The position numbers and the translations under genes are program-made. DNA of 64,000 bases from Shewanella fodinae (GTDB lineage: Bacteria > Pseudomonadota > Gammaproteobacteria > Enterobacterales > Shewanellaceae), in contig NZ_BMXW01000002.1 of NCBI RefSeq assembly GCF_014651955.1, forward strand, positions 248,760 through 312,759. Reading direction: 5' to 3'. This document shows positions 19,101 through 30,716 of this stretch, piece after piece. Below the pieces are notes generated by a model. That model was not told where the DNA came from and did not search any database. It worked only from the letters and a program-made list of their open reading frames with translations. Position 1 is the first letter of the stretch, and each line of letters opens with the position of its first letter.

Positions 19101-20261
19101 TCATTCACCATCCAGACCACGAATACGCTTAATGCTGCCCCAATTTTTGCAGGAAGGACAATGCCAGTAAAGGGTATGTGACGGAAAGCCGCATTCACGG
19201 CAACGATAACTGGGACGGAAACGGATCTGTTGTTCAACCAACTGCTCCAGCATCGCCAGACTGTCACGCGCCTGCCCTTTCTCCGCTTGACGAATATGCA
19301 TCTGCATCAATAACTGGAAACCGCGCATTGTTGGATGACGATATAATGCGTCAAGCACCAGAGATTCGGCACCTTTTACATCACCGGCGTCCAACATATG
19401 CAACGCCAGTGCGACAATGACCGAAGCTCCGGCACCCTTCTCAATCGCACTGACCAACAACTGTTGGTAATAATGATTATCGCCAGTTGCTTTGAGCAAG
19501 CGCTTGGCAAAAGGCAAGGCATCGGCGAATAACTCTGCATCCGCGGTACAGAGTTGTTCTAATGTCTGGTGCACCTCGTCATACTGTTTAAATTCAAGAT
19601 ATATTTTGGAGAGTGCCAGCAATGCCCTGCCGCATGCGCAATCTTGTTTGAGTGCCTGTCGCAACAGTTTAATCTGTGAGTTTTTATCTTCGTTTTCTTC
19701 CGCTAACTGGCAGTAAAAATGCGCAATAACTGGTTTCAACGATTGCTGGCTCTTACGGGGTAAACGGCGCGTGATATCGATAGCTTTTTGCCATTCTTTG
19801 GTCATTTGATAAATAGCAATAAGCTCTTTCTCGGCGTCTTCTGAGTGATCTTCCTGTCCTGCCAGATTAAGAAAGATTTCCTCTGCCCGGTCATAAAAAC
19901 CGGCGGCAAGATAGTCCCTGCCAAGTTCCATCATCGCCAAGTCCCGTTGTTCAGTAGCGAGTGATGGCCTGGCAATCAGGTTTTGATGAATGCGAATAGC
20001 GCGATCAACTTCACCACGCTTGCGGAATAAAGAGCCCAACGATAGATGAGTGTCAATGGTTTCATCATCTACATCCAGCATGCTGATGAACAGATCTACC
20101 GCTTTGTCAGATTCGTTGGACAATAGAAAATTGAGGCCAGTGAAATAGTCACGGCTCAACTGCTTCTGCTTGAGATTCTGCTTTTGTCTCAGGTTGCGCC
20201 GCCCCATATACCAGCCATAAGCGGCAGCAATAGGCAACAGCAAAAAAAGCAGTTCCAACAT
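19101..20261 (-). CDS. lapB: Lipopolysaccharide assembly protein B (LapB/YciM)
   Basis: Membrane-anchored TPR protein that couples LPS synthesis to export and controls LpxC turnover through FtsH. The 386-residue protein has an N-terminal membrane segment ([19 protein letters not shown]), a run of TPR-like helices from about residue 45 to 340, and a C-terminal rubredoxin-like metal site with two Cys pairs (CRECGFPSH and CPSCKNW). Length matches E. coli LapB (389). It starts 1 base after the lapA stop, so translation is coupled. Confidence 0.95.
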   Translation of the reverse strand: MLELLFLLLPIAAAYGWYMGRRNLRQKQNLKQKQLSRDYFTGLNFLLSNESDKAVDLFISMLDVDDETIDTHLSLGSLFRKRGEVDRAIRIHQNLIARPSLATEQRDLAMMELGRDYLAAGFYDRAEEIFLNLAGQEDHSEDAEKELIAIYQMTKEWQKAIDITRRLPRKSQQSLKPVIAHFYCQLAEENEDKNSQIKLLRQALKQDCACGRALLALSKIYLEFKQYDEVHQTLEQLCTADAELFADALPFAKRLLKATGDNHYYQQLLVSAIEKGAGASVIVALALHMLDAGDVKGAESLVLDALYRHPTMRGFQLLMQMHIRQAEKGQARDSLAMLEQLVEQQIRFRPSYRCRECGFPSHTLYWHCPSCKNWGSIKRIRGLDGE

Positions 20262-20262
20262 A

Positions 20263-20535
20263 TCAGGCGTCGTGCTCCTGTTGGGTAGCAGTTAAGGACA
20301 TAAGCTTTTTCCGAGCACTTTTCAGTGATAGTTTCAGACGGATAATGTAAAAGAAAGCGATGATCCAACTCACCAAAAAACCCGCTAAAAACACCACAGC
20401 TAGGACCATCGGCAGACGATATTCGCCCTGTGCAACAAAATAACTAATGGTAACCATCTGTTCATTACGGGAACCAAATACCAACGCCAACACAAACAGC
20501 AGCGCGAGGACAATTGTGGCTATAAATGACTTCAC
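20263..20535 (-). CDS. lapA: Lipopolysaccharide assembly protein A (LapA/YciS), GTG start
   Basis: Small inner-membrane partner of LapB. Two membrane segments are seen (SFIATIVLALLFVLALVFG and PMVLAVVFLAGFLVSWIIAF), with the family motif ISYFVAQGEYRLPMVLAV between them, then a basic cytoplasmic tail. The best start is a GTG at 20535 (MKSFIATIV), 6 bases after GGAG; this gives 90 residues and the usual N-terminus. An in-frame ATG at 20559 would add eight residues with no good ribosome site. Confidence 0.9.
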   Translation of the reverse strand: MKSFIATIVLALLFVLALVFGSRNEQMVTISYFVAQGEYRLPMVLAVVFLAGFLVSWIIAFFYIIRLKLSLKSARKKLMSLTATQQEHDA

Positions 20536-20620
20536 ATTCGACTCCATGAATCGTCGCATTCAATGCTCTGATTATCCAGTAATTTGCTGGAACTGACCAG
20601 CATTGCCTTAGCTCAGATAT

Positions 20621-20648
20621 AAAAAAGCCCCCAGTTAAGGAGGCTTTT
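20621..20648 (-). terminator. Intrinsic terminator after ihfB
   Basis: On the minus strand AAAAGCCTCC pairs with GGGGGCTTTT (one G-T wobble) around TTAACT and runs into further T residues. It separates ihfB from the lapA-lapB-pyrF genes. Confidence 0.8.
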
Positions 20649-20662
20649 GATACCAGCAATAA

Positions 20663-20950
20663 TTAAACGATAGTGGCGTCTACCCGTTCGCGCAGCTCTT
20701 TGCCGGGCTTAAAGTGCGGCACATACTTACCATCGAGTTCGACAGAAGTCCCGGTTTTAGGATTACGTCCTACACGAGGCGCACGATAGTGTAGTGAGAA
20801 ACTGCCAAAGCCACGGATTTCGATGCGATCACCGCTTTCCAATGTCTTCGCCATTTGCTCCAACATCTCTTTGATGGCATTTTCCACATCTTTCGCTGAC
20901 AGCTGCGTTTGCTCTGCTGCGAGTTTTTCGATCAGTTCGGATTTTGTCAT
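20663..20950 (-). CDS. ihfB: Integration host factor subunit beta
   Basis: DNA-bending nucleoid protein that pairs with IhfA. The N-terminus [17 protein letters not shown], the central [21 protein letters not shown] segment, split here by its beta arm, and the intercalating proline in RNPKTG are all present. I take the ATG at 20950, which gives 95 residues, the family size; upstream in-frame codons up to 21016 lack family character. It follows rpsA by 72 bases, the normal rpsA-ihfB order. Confidence 0.96.
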   Translation of the reverse strand: MTKSELIEKLAAEQTQLSAKDVENAIKEMLEQMAKTLESGDRIEIRGFGSFSLHYRAPRVGRNPKTGTSVELDGKYVPHFKPGKELRERVDATIV

Positions 20951-21022
20951 CCTCGCTACCCCTATTTTAAGCCAAACACTGGCACCAACGGGCAGGAGCT
21001 GAGCCCCTGCCATCAAGGTTCA

Positions 21023-22690
21023 TTATTTGCGGGCTGCCTTGAATGCTTCAGCCATAGCGTTAGTCATAACGACATCTTCCTGCTTATTCAGGTTTGCCAT
21101 TACTTCTTTCTCTTCGGCTTCGTCTTTCGCACGAATTGACAAGCTGATGGCACGGTTCTTACGATCCACACCCATAAACTTGGCTTCAATGCTATCACCT
21201 ACATTGTATACGGTAGAAGCATCTTCGATACGTTCACGGCTAATATCAGCTACACGGATGTAACCTTCAACAGTGTCCGCCAGTTCTACAGTCACGCCTT
21301 TGGCATCAACAGCAGTTACTGTACCGTTTACAATAGAACCTTTCTTCTTATCTGCCAAGTAGGCATTGAAAGGATCGTCTTCAGTCTGTTTTACACCCAA
21401 GCTGATACGTTCACGTTCTGGGTCAACTGACAGTACAACAGCAGTGATTTCATCACCTTTCTTGTATTCACCAACAGCTTCTTCGCCATTGTTGTTCCAA
21501 GAGATGTCAGACAGATGAACCAGACCATCGATGCCACCGTCCAGACCAATGAAGATACCAAAGTCAGTGATAGATTTGATCTTACCAGTAACTTTATCGC
21601 CCTTGGCATAACGGTTGGAGAAGTCTTCCCATGGGTTAGTCTTACACTGTTTCAGACCCAGAGAAATACGACGACGTTCTTCGTCGATATCCAGTACCAG
21701 AACTTCCACTTCATCACCCAGGCTAACAACCTTGGATGGGTGGATGTTCTTGTTGGTCCAATCCATTTCAGATACGTGTACCAGACCTTCAACACCTTCT
21801 TCGATTTCAACGAAGCAGCCATAATCGGTCAAGTTAGTCACACGACCAGTCAGCTTGGTGTTTTCTGGGTAACGTTTGCTGATTTCCAACCATGGGTCTT
21901 CACCCAGTTGTTTCAGACCCAGTGAAACACGAGTACGTTCACGGTCATATTTCAGCACTTTAACAGTGATTTCGTCACCAACATTGACGATTTCAGATGG
22001 ATGCTTAACGCGTTTCCATGCCATGTCAGTGATGTGCAGCAGACCGTCAACACCACCCAGATCCACGAATGCACCGTAGTCTGTCAGATTTTTAACGATA
22101 CCTTTAACTGCTTGACCTTCCTGCAGGTTTTCCAACAGGGCGTCACGTTCAGCGCTGCTTTCAGATTCGATAACGGCGCGGCGAGAAACCACTACGTTGT
22201 TACGTTTCTGATCCAGTTTGATAACCTTGAATTCCAATTCTTTGTTTTCCAGGTGCGCAGTGTCGCGTACTGGACGAACATCAACCAGTGAACCTGGCAG
22301 GAATGCACGGATACCATTCAATTCAACAGTGAAACCGCCTTTAACCTTACCGTTGATAATGCCGATAACGGTGGCATTTTCTTCGTAGGCTTTTTCCAGA
22401 ACGATCCAGGCTTCATGGCGCTTAGCTTTTTCACGAGACAGTTGGGTTTCACCAAAACCGTCTTCTACGCTATCCAGCGCTACGTCAACTTGGTCACCTA
22501 CAGCAATTTCCAGCTCGCCTTGGGCGTTCTTGAACTGCTCGGCAGGAATTGGGCTTTCTGATTTCAGGCCAGCGTCAACCAGTACCATGCCGTTTTCGAT
22601 GGCAACAACAGTACCGCGAACGATAGAACCTGGACGAAATTCCAGTTGTTGAAGGGATTGTTCAAACAGATCAGCAAAAGATTCAGTCAT
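21023..22690 (-). CDS. rpsA: 30S ribosomal protein S1
   Basis: Ribosomal protein that binds mRNA and melts structure at start sites. The 555-residue protein contains six S1/OB repeats: two N-terminal ones that bind the ribosome and four that bind RNA. Recurrent motifs include [41 protein letters not shown] and [21 protein letters not shown] at roughly residues 195, 280 and 365, each truncated here in quotation only. Length matches E. coli S1 (557). It is flanked by cmk and ihfB as in E. coli. Confidence 0.98.
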   Translation of the reverse strand: MTESFADLFEQSLQQLEFRPGSIVRGTVVAIENGMVLVDAGLKSESPIPAEQFKNAQGELEIAVGDQVDVALDSVEDGFGETQLSREKAKRHEAWIVLEKAYEENATVIGIINGKVKGGFTVELNGIRAFLPGSLVDVRPVRDTAHLENKELEFKVIKLDQKRNNVVVSRRAVIESESSAERDALLENLQEGQAVKGIVKNLTDYGAFVDLGGVDGLLHITDMAWKRVKHPSEIVNVGDEITVKVLKYDRERTRVSLGLKQLGEDPWLEISKRYPENTKLTGRVTNLTDYGCFVEIEEGVEGLVHVSEMDWTNKNIHPSKVVSLGDEVEVLVLDIDEERRRISLGLKQCKTNPWEDFSNRYAKGDKVTGKIKSITDFGIFIGLDGGIDGLVHLSDISWNNNGEEAVGEYKKGDEITAVVLSVDPERERISLGVKQTEDDPFNAYLADKKKGSIVNGTVTAVDAKGVTVELADTVEGYIRVADISRERIEDASTVYNVGDSIEAKFMGVDRKNRAISLSIRAKDEAEEKEVMANLNKQEDVVMTNAMAEAFKAARK

Positions 22691-22747
22691 GTTAATTACT
22701 TTAAAATTAAAGCCATACTACATCCTGAGCATGGGGTCAGTTCACTA

Positions 22748-22801
22748 ATCTCCTGCATCCTTGCCGGAGATACTAAAATCCACAGGTATCAAACACCTGT
22801 G
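22748..22801 (-). promoter_or_regulatory. Two inverted repeats in the cmk-rpsA junction
   Basis: In the 98 bases upstream of rpsA, ATCTCC/GGAGAT (22748-22771, containing further pairing) and CACAGGT/ACCTGTG (22781-22801, spanning the cmk stop) can each form a hairpin. Neither is followed by a T-run. S1 represses its own translation through leader structure in E. coli, so a structured leader here is plausible; inference only. Confidence 0.4.
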
Positions 22802-23484
22802 GCGGATAATTTCTCTTCAATGTGTTTCAGCGCTTGCTGAAACACGGCTTCTATGCCAAGACCGGTTGTGTCAATCACCAGCGCATCATCTGCTGGTACT
22901 AACGGCGCAACAGCGCGATTCATGTCTCTGAAATCACGCTCTTTAATCTCGGTTAAAAGGCGTTCGATGTTAACATCAAAGCCCTTGTCTCGCAACTGAT
23001 TATAGCGCCGCTGCGCGCGTTCTTCCGCCGTTGCGGTTAAAAACAATTTGGCGGGGGCATTGGGGAAAACCACGGTCCCCATATCTCGACCATCGGCAAT
23101 TAACCCTGGGGCAACATTAAATGCCCGTTGGCGCCGTAATAGGGCCTCGCGTACCCGCGGAAAGGCCGCGACTCGGGAGGCGGCATCAGAACATTCCTGA
23201 GAGCGAATACTGTTGGTGACATCTTCACCTTCGAGTACAACTTTAGTGGCTTCTTTATCAGTGGCGGCCAGAAATTGCACATCAAGGTGGGTAGCGAGCA
23301 AGGTAATGGCTTCTTCATTATCCAGCTCCACATCGTGATGAATTGCAGCAAGTGCCAGCACACGGTAGATAGCGCCGCTATCAAGCAGCTTCCATCCTAA
23401 CCGGGTAGCCAACATCTGGCTGATGGTTCCTTTTCCCGCTCCGCTGGGGCCATCAATAGTGACGACAGGCGCCCGTTCAGACAT
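22789..23484 (-). CDS. cmk: Cytidylate kinase
   Basis: Phosphorylates CMP and dCMP with ATP. The P-loop is [16 protein letters not shown]. The CMP-specificity insert and [13 protein letters not shown] motif are present, and the lid region contains [12 protein letters not shown]. The ATG at 23484 follows GGAGG by 5 bases and gives 231 residues, the family size; an in-frame ATG at 23523 is rejected. It lies between aroA and rpsA in the usual order. Confidence 0.96.
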   Translation of the reverse strand: MSERAPVVTIDGPSGAGKGTISQMLATRLGWKLLDSGAIYRVLALAAIHHDVELDNEEAITLLATHLDVQFLAATDKEATKVVLEGEDVTNSIRSQECSDAASRVAAFPRVREALLRRQRAFNVAPGLIADGRDMGTVVFPNAPAKLFLTATAEERAQRRYNQLRDKGFDVNIERLLTEIKERDFRDMNRAVAPLVPADDALVIDTTGLGIEAVFQQALKHIEEKLSATGV

Positions 23485-23616
23485 AGAATCCTCCACAGTG
23501 TAGTGTCGTTCCCAAGCATGCAAGACAGGGCTTGGGAATTAAGCGGGCCGTATTATACATGAATACGACCCACAAGAATGGCGAAATTTCGCAAACAAAT
23601 CACAGATGCTGTTACG

Positions 23617-24897
23617 TTAGCGTGACAAAGCGGCAAATTGGCTGAAATAGCCAGGAAAGGTTTTCGAGGTGCAGTCCGGATCGCGGATTGTTACCCCGCA
23701 ATCAGCAAATGCCAACAGTGAGAAACACATCGCCATCCGATGATCGTTATAAGTATCTATCGCGGCATGAAGCACCTGCTTCGGCGGCGTAATGCAGATA
23801 TAGTCATGGCCTTCTTCCACCTCTGCCCCAATTTTGCGTAATTCGGTTGCCATCGCCGCTAAACGGTCTGTTTCTTTGATACGCCAGTTATAGATGTTGC
23901 TCAGGCGAGTCTTCCCTGTGGCAAATATTGCTGTCGTGGCAATGGTCATAGCAGCATCGGGGATATGGTTCATATCCATGTCAATCCCTTGTAATTGGCT
24001 GCCTCGCGCAATGATAAAATCATCGCCCCATTCAATCTTTGCCCCCATAGTGGCTAATGCGTCGGCAAATTTTACATCGCCCTGAATGCTTTGCCTGCCA
24101 ACCCCGGTAACCTTAACCACTCCGCCAGCAATAGCGCCTGCGGCAAGAAAATAAGAAGCCGAAGAAGCGTCGCCTTCCACTAACAGTTTTCCGGGCGCGA
24201 TGTATTGTTGCCCGGCCGCGATATCAAATCGCTGATAGTTATGATGCTTTACTGCAACACCAAACTTTTGCATCAACGCCAGCGTAATATCAATATAAGG
24301 TTTTGAGACCAACTCCCCCTGTACTTCAATCGTTACCGCGGACTGTGCCAGCGGGGCCACCATCAGTAGTGCTGTGAGAAACTGGCTGGACAAGCTACCG
24401 GCTATTTTTACCGTACCGCCAGTCAAACCGGTGCCGTTGATCCGTAGCGGCGGATAATGGGGATTTTTAAGATACTCAATATCGGCACCTAATTGCCGCA
24501 ATGCATCCACCAGATCGCCAATTGGACGCTCTTCCATGCGTGGTTCTCCGGTCAAGTCAAACTGCCCGACACTTAATGTGAGCGCCGCACATAATGGTCG
24601 CATGGCGGTGCCAGCATTGCCGAGAAACAATGTCAGTGGTGCCGTGGCTGAGAATGGACCAGCATTGCCGTTGACAACACACCGGGTTTTATCTGCAGAT
24701 AACTGATATTCGATACCAAGTTTGGATAGTGCGGCTAACATATGACGGATATCATCTGAATCCAGCAGATTAGTGAGTTCAGTTTTGCCTTTCGCCAATG
24801 CGGCAAGTAATAAGGCCCGATTGGAAATGCTTTTTGAGCCGGGAATATTCACTTCACCACTGAAGTGAGCAACGTGTGCTAGATGTAATTCTTTCAT
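23617..24897 (-). CDS. aroA: 3-phosphoshikimate 1-carboxyvinyltransferase (EPSP synthase)
   Basis: Sixth step of the shikimate pathway: joins PEP to shikimate-3-phosphate. The 426-residue protein has the [17 protein letters not shown] motif near the N-terminus, the [13 protein letters not shown] motif that forms the PEP/glyphosate pocket (the Gly and Pro of a class I, glyphosate-sensitive enzyme are present), and the C-terminal [15 protein letters not shown] segment. It starts the minus-strand block that continues through cmk and rpsA. serC, its operon partner in E. coli, is separated here by an oppositely oriented aminotransferase gene. Confidence 0.96.
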   Translation of the reverse strand: MKELHLAHVAHFSGEVNIPGSKSISNRALLLAALAKGKTELTNLLDSDDIRHMLAALSKLGIEYQLSADKTRCVVNGNAGPFSATAPLTLFLGNAGTAMRPLCAALTLSVGQFDLTGEPRMEERPIGDLVDALRQLGADIEYLKNPHYPPLRINGTGLTGGTVKIAGSLSSQFLTALLMVAPLAQSAVTIEVQGELVSKPYIDITLALMQKFGVAVKHHNYQRFDIAAGQQYIAPGKLLVEGDASSASYFLAAGAIAGGVVKVTGVGRQSIQGDVKFADALATMGAKIEWGDDFIIARGSQLQGIDMDMNHIPDAAMTIATTAIFATGKTRLSNIYNWRIKETDRLAAMATELRKIGAEVEEGHDYICITPPKQVLHAAIDTYNDHRMAMCFSLLAFADCGVTIRDPDCTSKTFPGYFSQFAALSR

Positions 24898-25269
24898 AGT
24901 TAACTATCTTGATTGACTGCAGTATTCTGCTCGGAAACTGTTATGCGAACGCCAAGCATGAGCGTTATGGCATTCGCCCCCAATATCTTCTGATGTGTTG
25001 TTGCCACACAGACCTTGGCGAAAATCTGATGACATAAATTGACTGATTGATTACGGCAGTTCAACCGTTTTACGTCATGCTGCAGCATCTTTGTTCGACG
25101 TTGCGTAAAATTCCAGCATCAACGGCATTAAATTAACGTTGTTTTATCGTTTTCAGAAAATAAACCCTGTGTTTACGATTCAGTACAACAACAGTGCTGA
25201 GGAGAATTAACATCGCCAGCAAATGCCGCTATGCTAGTCCAACTTATCCTTACCACGACAGAAGTGCCA
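24898..25269. other. 372-base divergent intergenic region, aroA / aminotransferase
   Basis: Holds the promoters for aroA (minus) and the aminotransferase (plus). An AGGAG sits near 25,200 followed by a five-codon frame (ATG CCG CTA TGC TAG at 25,223-25,237), which could be a minute leader or chance. I found no clear TyrR box. Confidence 0.45.
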
Positions 25270-26460
25270 ATGTTTAACCATTTACAAGCAATGCCTGCCG
25301 ACCCGATCCTGGGACTGTTGAGCCAATTTCGTGACGATCCTCGCCCTGTAAAGGTCGATTTGGGTGTGGGCGTTTATAAAGATCCGCAGGGAAACACACC
25401 TATCCTTGCTTGCGTAAAAACGGCAGAACGTCTGCGTACAGCAACAGAAACGACCAAAGTTTATATTGGACCTGCGGGCAGCGAAAAATTTAACCGACTC
25501 ATCTGTCATTTGGCTTTTGGTGCCGATCACTCTGTCATCGAACAGAACCGAGTGCGTAGCGTCTCCACCCCGGGAGGCACTGGCTCGTTAAAAGTAGCCG
25601 CCGATTTCATCAAGCGTTGCAACCCGGATGCTACCATGTGGGTTAGCGATCCTACCTGGGCAAACCACGTCAGCCTGTTCAAAAGTGCCGGACTGAAAGT
25701 GGAGAATTATCCCTATTATGATCAGCAAAACAATCAGCTAAAATTTGAAGAGATGCTGGCTGCGTTGCGGCAATTAGGCGGTAATGATGTAGTGTTGTTG
25801 CATGCCTGTTGCCACAATCCGACAGGACAAGATCTGACGGAAGCCCAATGGGATCAGGTAGTAGCCGTAGCAGTTGAACGCGGATTTACACCGTTGATTG
25901 ATATGGCATACCAAGGTTTTGGCGACAGCCTTGAGCGAGATGCCTATGGCGTTCGCAAAATGGCTGCTGCGGTCGATGCCATGTTGCTGTGCGCTTCCTG
26001 TTCAAAAAACTTTGGACTGTACCGTGAGCGTATTGGCGCTTGTGCGGTCATTACCCAAGATTCCGCAAAAGCGGATATTGCACTGTCAGTCATGCTGCAT
26101 GCCATTAGAGCCAATTATTCGATGCCACCTGCGCATGGTGCCGCGCTGGTAGAAACAATTTTGAGTTCCGAAGAGCTGTCTCAGCAATGGCTGGAAGAAC
26201 TGGCGGTCATGCGTAATCGTATCAACGGTAACCGAGCGATGCTGGTCGATAGAATCAAAGCCGCGGGGGTGACCCGCGATTTCAGTTTTATTGCACAGCA
26301 GAAAGGGATGTTCTCATTTTTAGGGATTTCGCCAGAACAAGTTGAACAGCTAAAACGCGATTATGGGATTTACATGGTGGGTTCAAGCCGGATGAGTGTA
26401 GCGGGGATCACTGAAGACAATGTGGATTATCTGGCGCAATCAATAGCGGCAATCCTTTAA
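25270..26460 (+). CDS. Aromatic/aspartate aminotransferase (class I, AspC/TyrB type)
   Basis: PLP enzyme exchanging amino groups between 2-oxoglutarate and aspartate or aromatic amino acids. The 396-residue protein shows the Lys in CSKNFGLYRERIGA, the HACCHNPTGQDL motif, the Asp in TPLIDMAYQGF, and the C-terminal GSSRMSVAGI segment. These fit the AspC/TyrB subgroup; the two cannot be separated safely by eye, though location next to aroA hints at aromatic synthesis. I chose the ATG at 25270 (MFNHLQAMPADPILGL), the family N-terminus; the in-frame ATG at 25231 adds 13 unlikely residues. Confidence 0.9.
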   Translation: MFNHLQAMPADPILGLLSQFRDDPRPVKVDLGVGVYKDPQGNTPILACVKTAERLRTATETTKVYIGPAGSEKFNRLICHLAFGADHSVIEQNRVRSVSTPGGTGSLKVAADFIKRCNPDATMWVSDPTWANHVSLFKSAGLKVENYPYYDQQNNQLKFEEMLAALRQLGGNDVVLLHACCHNPTGQDLTEAQWDQVVAVAVERGFTPLIDMAYQGFGDSLERDAYGVRKMAAAVDAMLLCASCSKNFGLYRERIGACAVITQDSAKADIALSVMLHAIRANYSMPPAHGAALVETILSSEELSQQWLEELAVMRNRINGNRAMLVDRIKAAGVTRDFSFIAQQKGMFSFLGISPEQVEQLKRDYGIYMVGSSRMSVAGITEDNVDYLAQSIAAIL

Positions 26461-26471
26461 GCCGCGCTGAC

Positions 26472-26503
26472 AAAAAAAGCGACTGCATGCAGTCGCTTTT
26501 TTG
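26472..26503. terminator. Bidirectional terminator between the aminotransferase and serC
   Basis: A near-perfect palindrome, AAAAAAGCGACTG with CAGTCGCTTTTTT around CATG. T-runs on both strands let it serve both convergent genes. Confidence 0.88.
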
Positions 26504-26517
26504 CTATCTGGGCATAT

Positions 26518-27612
26518 TTAGGCTGTGTGCTTTTCGGCAAACGCACGCATAAAATCAACCAACTTTTGCACTCCTGCCAATGGCATCGCGTTATAGATGC
26601 TAGCTCTCATGCCACCAACAATACGATGTCCTTTCAGCGCAACCAGTCCGAGAGCTTCAGCGTCCGCCAAGAAATCCTTATTCAATGCTTCATCCTGCAG
26701 CTGAAAAGTGACATTCATGCGCGAGCGATTTTGTGGCGCCACACCATTCTTGTAGAACGCTAACTCATCAATACATTGATACAGCAATTCAGCTTTCTGT
26801 TTATTCTGTGTTTCAATGGCCGCCACGCCACCTAACTGTTGCAACCACTTAAAGACTTCTGCCGCTAGATACCAGGCAAAAGTTGGCGGAGTATTGAACA
26901 TGGAATCGTGTGCAGCGGCAATGCGGTAATCCATAATAGAAGACGGATTGACGGGCGGCAGTTGCAACAGATCTTTTCTGACAATGACGATGCTCAGCCC
27001 TGATGGCCCAATATTTTTTTGCGCACCCGCGTAGATCATACCGAACTTACTGACATCCACCTGGCGAGACATGATCGTTGATGACATATCTGCAATAACG
27101 GGCCAAGGAGCATCAATCTCTTCAAATATTTCGATACCATCAACCGTTTCATTCGGGCAGTAATGGACGTAACGATATTGTGTTGTTGGGCCATTGAGTT
27201 CCGGTAAAGTAACCTGGTTTAATCCATTGACTTTAGAGACCATTTCTATGGTGTCAATCTGCGCTTCGCCCACTAAACGTACGGCTTCGTCTGCTGCTGA
27301 TTTTGACCATTGACCACTGAGTAAATAAAGCGCCTTACCGTTATTGCCAAGAAAATTATTCACCACTGCCGCAAACTGGCCTCGACCACCACCGTGCATA
27401 AACAATACATGGTAGTTATCGGGGATATTCATGAGTTCCCGTAAATCGGCTTCGGATGCTTTGGCAAGGGCAATAAATGGGGCACCGCGATGACTGACTT
27501 CCATCACCGATACTCCCTGCCCCTGCCAATCAAGCAACTCGGCTTGTGCTTTAGCCATTACCGGTGGGGGCAACATTGCCGGGCCGGCACAAAAATTATA
27601 AACGGTGCTCAC
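26518..27612 (-). CDS. serC: Phosphoserine aminotransferase
   Basis: PLP enzyme for serine synthesis (3-phosphohydroxypyruvate to phosphoserine) and for the parallel step in pyridoxal phosphate synthesis. The 364-residue protein begins [19 protein letters not shown], has the PLP lysine in [14 protein letters not shown], the phosphate-binding MHGGGRGQF motif and the C-terminal [17 protein letters not shown]. It lies 78 bases after gyrA in the same direction, with a terminator between. Confidence 0.97.
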   Translation of the reverse strand: MSTVYNFCAGPAMLPPPVMAKAQAELLDWQGQGVSVMEVSHRGAPFIALAKASEADLRELMNIPDNYHVLFMHGGGRGQFAAVVNNFLGNNGKALYLLSGQWSKSAADEAVRLVGEAQIDTIEMVSKVNGLNQVTLPELNGPTTQYRYVHYCPNETVDGIEIFEEIDAPWPVIADMSSTIMSRQVDVSKFGMIYAGAQKNIGPSGLSIVIVRKDLLQLPPVNPSSIMDYRIAAAHDSMFNTPPTFAWYLAAEVFKWLQQLGGVAAIETQNKQKAELLYQCIDELAFYKNGVAPQNRSRMNVTFQLQDEALNKDFLADAEALGLVALKGHRIVGGMRASIYNAMPLAGVQKLVDFMRAFAEKHTA

Positions 27613-27647
27613 TCATTTTCTCCTTGGGCCATAAAAAGCATAGAGAC

Positions 27648-27676
27648 AAAACGAGCGTCACTGAGGACGCCCGTTT
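27648..27676 (-). terminator. Intrinsic terminator after gyrA
   Basis: On the minus strand AAAACGGGCGTC pairs with GACGCTCGTTTT (one G-T wobble) around a 5-base loop. It lies between gyrA and serC, so serC probably has its own promoter or depends on readthrough. Confidence 0.75.
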
Positions 27677-27690
27677 TCAACTTTCACAGA

Positions 27691-30393
27691 TTATTCTGCG
27701 GTATCTTCATCCTCGGCGGTGTCGCCTTCAAGCTCCGGTGCGTCGGTAATGCCTTCGGCATCGGTATCTTCAGGGATATCATCGTCCTCAGACTGAATTT
27801 CGTCAATGCGCTGCAGTCCGACCACTGTTTCGTCTTCAGCGGTACGGATAATGGTCACGCCCTGGGTATTTCGGCCGATCAATGACACCCCAGACACGGG
27901 AGTTCTCACCAGTGTACCTTTATCGCTGATCAGCATGATTTCATCATTTTCTGCCGCTTGTACCGCCCCCACTACCGGGCCGTTACGATCGGTGACTTTA
28001 ATTGAAACCACCCCTTTGGTAGCGCGACTCTTCGCCGGATACTCATCTAACGCAGTGCGTTTTCCAAAACCATTGGCGGTAACGGTAAGAATAGCGTCAT
28101 CGCTGTGAGGCACGATCAATGAAACGACTTTCTGCCCAGCTTCCAGCGCAATACCGCGAACCCCAGTGGCAGTACGTCCCATCGGCCGCACGCCTTTGAA
28201 GCTAATCTGCACTTCGCCGTTTTCATCCAATACTGGATTACCATCTTCGTCAGTTATCGGTGACTCTTCTGCTTCTTTAAAGCGTACAACCTTGCCAGCA
28301 TCAGAGAACAACATGATTTCGTTGTTGCCATCCGTAATGTCGACACCAATCAGCTGGTCGCCTTCTTTGAGGTTCACCGCGATAATGCCGTTACTGCGTG
28401 GGCGACTGTATTCGGTTAGCGCTGTTTTCTTCACCGTGCCGTTGGAAGTGGCCATAATAATATATTTACCCTCTTCGTATTCCCGCACCGGCAGAATAGC
28501 GGTGATACGTTCTTCACCTTCCAGCGGTAACAAGTTCACAATCGGGCGACCTCTGGCCTGACGGCTGGCCAATGGTAATTGATAAACCTTCAACCAATAC
28601 AATTTACCAAAGTCAGAGAAGCACAAAATGGTGTCGTGGGTGTTGGCAATCAACAGTTTTTCGACAAAGTCCTCATCTTTCACCCTGGTGGCGGCTTTCC
28701 CCTTACCACCGCGGCGCTGAGCTTGATAGTCGGTTAACGGTTGATACTTGGCGTAGCCTAGATGTGACAGGGTAACCACCACATCTTCTTCGTTAATCAA
28801 ATCTTCCAGGCTGATATCAGCGGCAGATTCATTAATTTCGGTACGGCGCGCATCACCGAATTGGGTTAATACCTCTTCCAGCTCTTCTTTGATCACTTCC
28901 ATCAGACGTTCGGAACTATGCAGAATATGCAGCAACCCCGCGATGGTCTGCAGCAGTTCTTCGTATTCCTGAAGGATTTTTTCGTGTTCTAGCCCAGTCA
29001 GTTTCTGTAAACGCAGATCCAAAATAGCTTGAGCTTGCTGTTCGGTCAGGAAATACAGCCCTTCATGGATACCGAACTGTGGCTCCAGCCATTCTGGGCG
29101 TGCAGCATCATCTCCGGCTTTCTCTAGCATGGCCTGTACATTGCCCAAAGCCCATCCCTGTTCGGTCAGGCGTTGTTTAGCATCGCTTGGGCTAGGAGAG
29201 TTTTTGATCAGTTCAATGATGGGATCAATGTTCGCTAGTGCAACCGCTAATGCTTCCAGAATATGGGCGCGCTCGCGGGCTTTACGCAGTTCAAATACGG
29301 TACGGCGGGTAACCACTTCACGGCGATGCAGGATAAAAGCTTCCAGCATCTCCTTGATATTAAACAGTTTTGGCTGGCCATTTACTAAAGCCACCATATT
29401 GATACCGAAAGAACACTGCATCTGCGTCTGGGCATACAGATTGTTCAGTATCACTTCCCCGACTTCACCGCGCTTGACTTCGATAACGATCCGCATCCCA
29501 TCCTTATCGGATTCGTCACGCAGTCCACTAATCCCTTCAATCTTTTTGTCTTTCACCAGCTCGGCAATTTTTTCGATCAGGCGAGCTTTATTCACCTGAT
29601 AAGGGATTTCGGTCACGATAATGCGTTCACGACCGTTATCTTCAGTTTCGAAGTTAGCACGGGCGCGCATAATGACTTTGCCACGACCAGTACGGTAGGC
29701 TTCTTCAATCCCTTTTCGTCCATTGATAATGGCTGCGGTTGGGAAGTCAGGGCCAGGGATGCATTCAATCAGTTCTTCTATCGAAAGATCCGGATTAACA
29801 ATTAATGCCAAACACGCATTAACGACTTCAGTCAGATTATGGGGTGGAATATTGGTGGCCATCCCCACCGCGATACCTGAGGAGCCATTGACCAACAGGT
29901 TAGGAATACGGGTTGGCAATACTTCTGGGATCTGTTCAGTACCATCGTAGTTGGGCACGAAATCGACGGTTTCTTTGTCGAGATCGGCCAGCAGATGATG
30001 AGCCAAACGCTGCATACGAATTTCTGTGTAACGCATCGCTGCCGCGGCATCACCATCGATGGAGCCGAAGTTACCCTGACCATCAACCAAGGTATAACGC
30101 AGTGAGAATGGTTGCGCCATACGTACGATAGTGTCGTATACCGCGCTGTCACCATGGGGGTGATATTTACCGATAACGTCACCGACCACACGGGCGGACT
30201 TTTTATAAGGTTTGTTCCAGTCGTTTTTCAGCTCGTTCATCGCAAATAGCACGCGACGATGAACCGGTTTCAAACCGTCTCGAACGTCTGGCAAGGCCCG
30301 GCCCACGATTACACTCATGGCATAATCAAGGTAGGAATTTCTTAGTTCGTCTTCAATGTTGATTGGCGAAATGGATAAAGCCTGATCAGTCAT
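27691..30393 (-). CDS. gyrA: DNA gyrase subunit A
   Basis: Breakage-reunion subunit of gyrase, which introduces negative supercoils. The 900-residue protein has the catalytic Tyr122 in MRYTEIRM. The quinolone-resistance region reads [15 protein letters not shown] with Ser83 and Asp87, the wild-type, drug-sensitive residues. The GyrA box QRRGGKG, needed for DNA wrapping, lies before the six-bladed C-terminal domain, and the tail is very acidic (residues 870-900). The gene is divergent from ubiG. Confidence 0.98.
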   Translation of the reverse strand: MTDQALSISPINIEDELRNSYLDYAMSVIVGRALPDVRDGLKPVHRRVLFAMNELKNDWNKPYKKSARVVGDVIGKYHPHGDSAVYDTIVRMAQPFSLRYTLVDGQGNFGSIDGDAAAAMRYTEIRMQRLAHHLLADLDKETVDFVPNYDGTEQIPEVLPTRIPNLLVNGSSGIAVGMATNIPPHNLTEVVNACLALIVNPDLSIEELIECIPGPDFPTAAIINGRKGIEEAYRTGRGKVIMRARANFETEDNGRERIIVTEIPYQVNKARLIEKIAELVKDKKIEGISGLRDESDKDGMRIVIEVKRGEVGEVILNNLYAQTQMQCSFGINMVALVNGQPKLFNIKEMLEAFILHRREVVTRRTVFELRKARERAHILEALAVALANIDPIIELIKNSPSPSDAKQRLTEQGWALGNVQAMLEKAGDDAARPEWLEPQFGIHEGLYFLTEQQAQAILDLRLQKLTGLEHEKILQEYEELLQTIAGLLHILHSSERLMEVIKEELEEVLTQFGDARRTEINESAADISLEDLINEEDVVVTLSHLGYAKYQPLTDYQAQRRGGKGKAATRVKDEDFVEKLLIANTHDTILCFSDFGKLYWLKVYQLPLASRQARGRPIVNLLPLEGEERITAILPVREYEEGKYIIMATSNGTVKKTALTEYSRPRSNGIIAVNLKEGDQLIGVDITDGNNEIMLFSDAGKVVRFKEAEESPITDEDGNPVLDENGEVQISFKGVRPMGRTATGVRGIALEAGQKVVSLIVPHSDDAILTVTANGFGKRTALDEYPAKSRATKGVVSIKVTDRNGPVVGAVQAAENDEIMLISDKGTLVRTPVSGVSLIGRNTQGVTIIRTAEDETVVGLQRIDEIQSEDDDIPEDTDAEGITDAPELEGDTAEDEDTAE

Positions 30394-30716
30394 AAACTGC
30401 TCGATCCCCTTATATTAAGCTGACAACTTTTGTTCCATGTCATTGTCGAGCCCTACTAACGTAATGGGGCATTCTAACACAGTTCTCCGCCCTCGGAAGA
30501 CCTGAAAGCGGTCTGCACACAACATTTACATCATCCTCTCGCAATACCGCCCAAAAATAGCAAAATTTGCATAAATTCCACTGAGTTGAGTAATTTATAA
30601 CCAGTTGTTGAATGCTGCTTTAGGAAAACCATCAGCGCACACAAATCAACGTACCCACGGCCGGTGTAACTGTGGTTATAATGGCGCGTCTTCTTACTCG
30701 TTTTTAAGGTATTGCC
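30394..30716. other. 323-base divergent promoter region, gyrA / ubiG
   Basis: Holds promoters for both genes. On the plus strand a perfect -10 hexamer is listed separately. I saw no convincing -35/-10 pair for gyrA and no RNA gene. Confidence 0.5.
30677..30682 (+). promoter_or_regulatory. Candidate -10 box for ubiG
   Basis: TATAAT stands 34 bases before the ubiG ATG. The sequence 17 bases further upstream is a poor -35 match, so this is a tentative sigma-70 promoter. Confidence 0.5.

Noticed and set aside
25223-25237. Five-codon leader frame before the aminotransferase
   Set aside because: Too short to support; no attenuator hairpin or run of regulatory codons follows.
24898-27612. serC and aroA separated by an inverted aminotransferase gene, seen as an anomaly
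   Set aside because: This order is what I recall for Shewanella genomes generally, so it is not unusual here.
30160-30180. GyrA quinolone-resistance region checked for resistance changes
   Set aside because: Ser83 and Asp87 are both wild type; nothing unusual.
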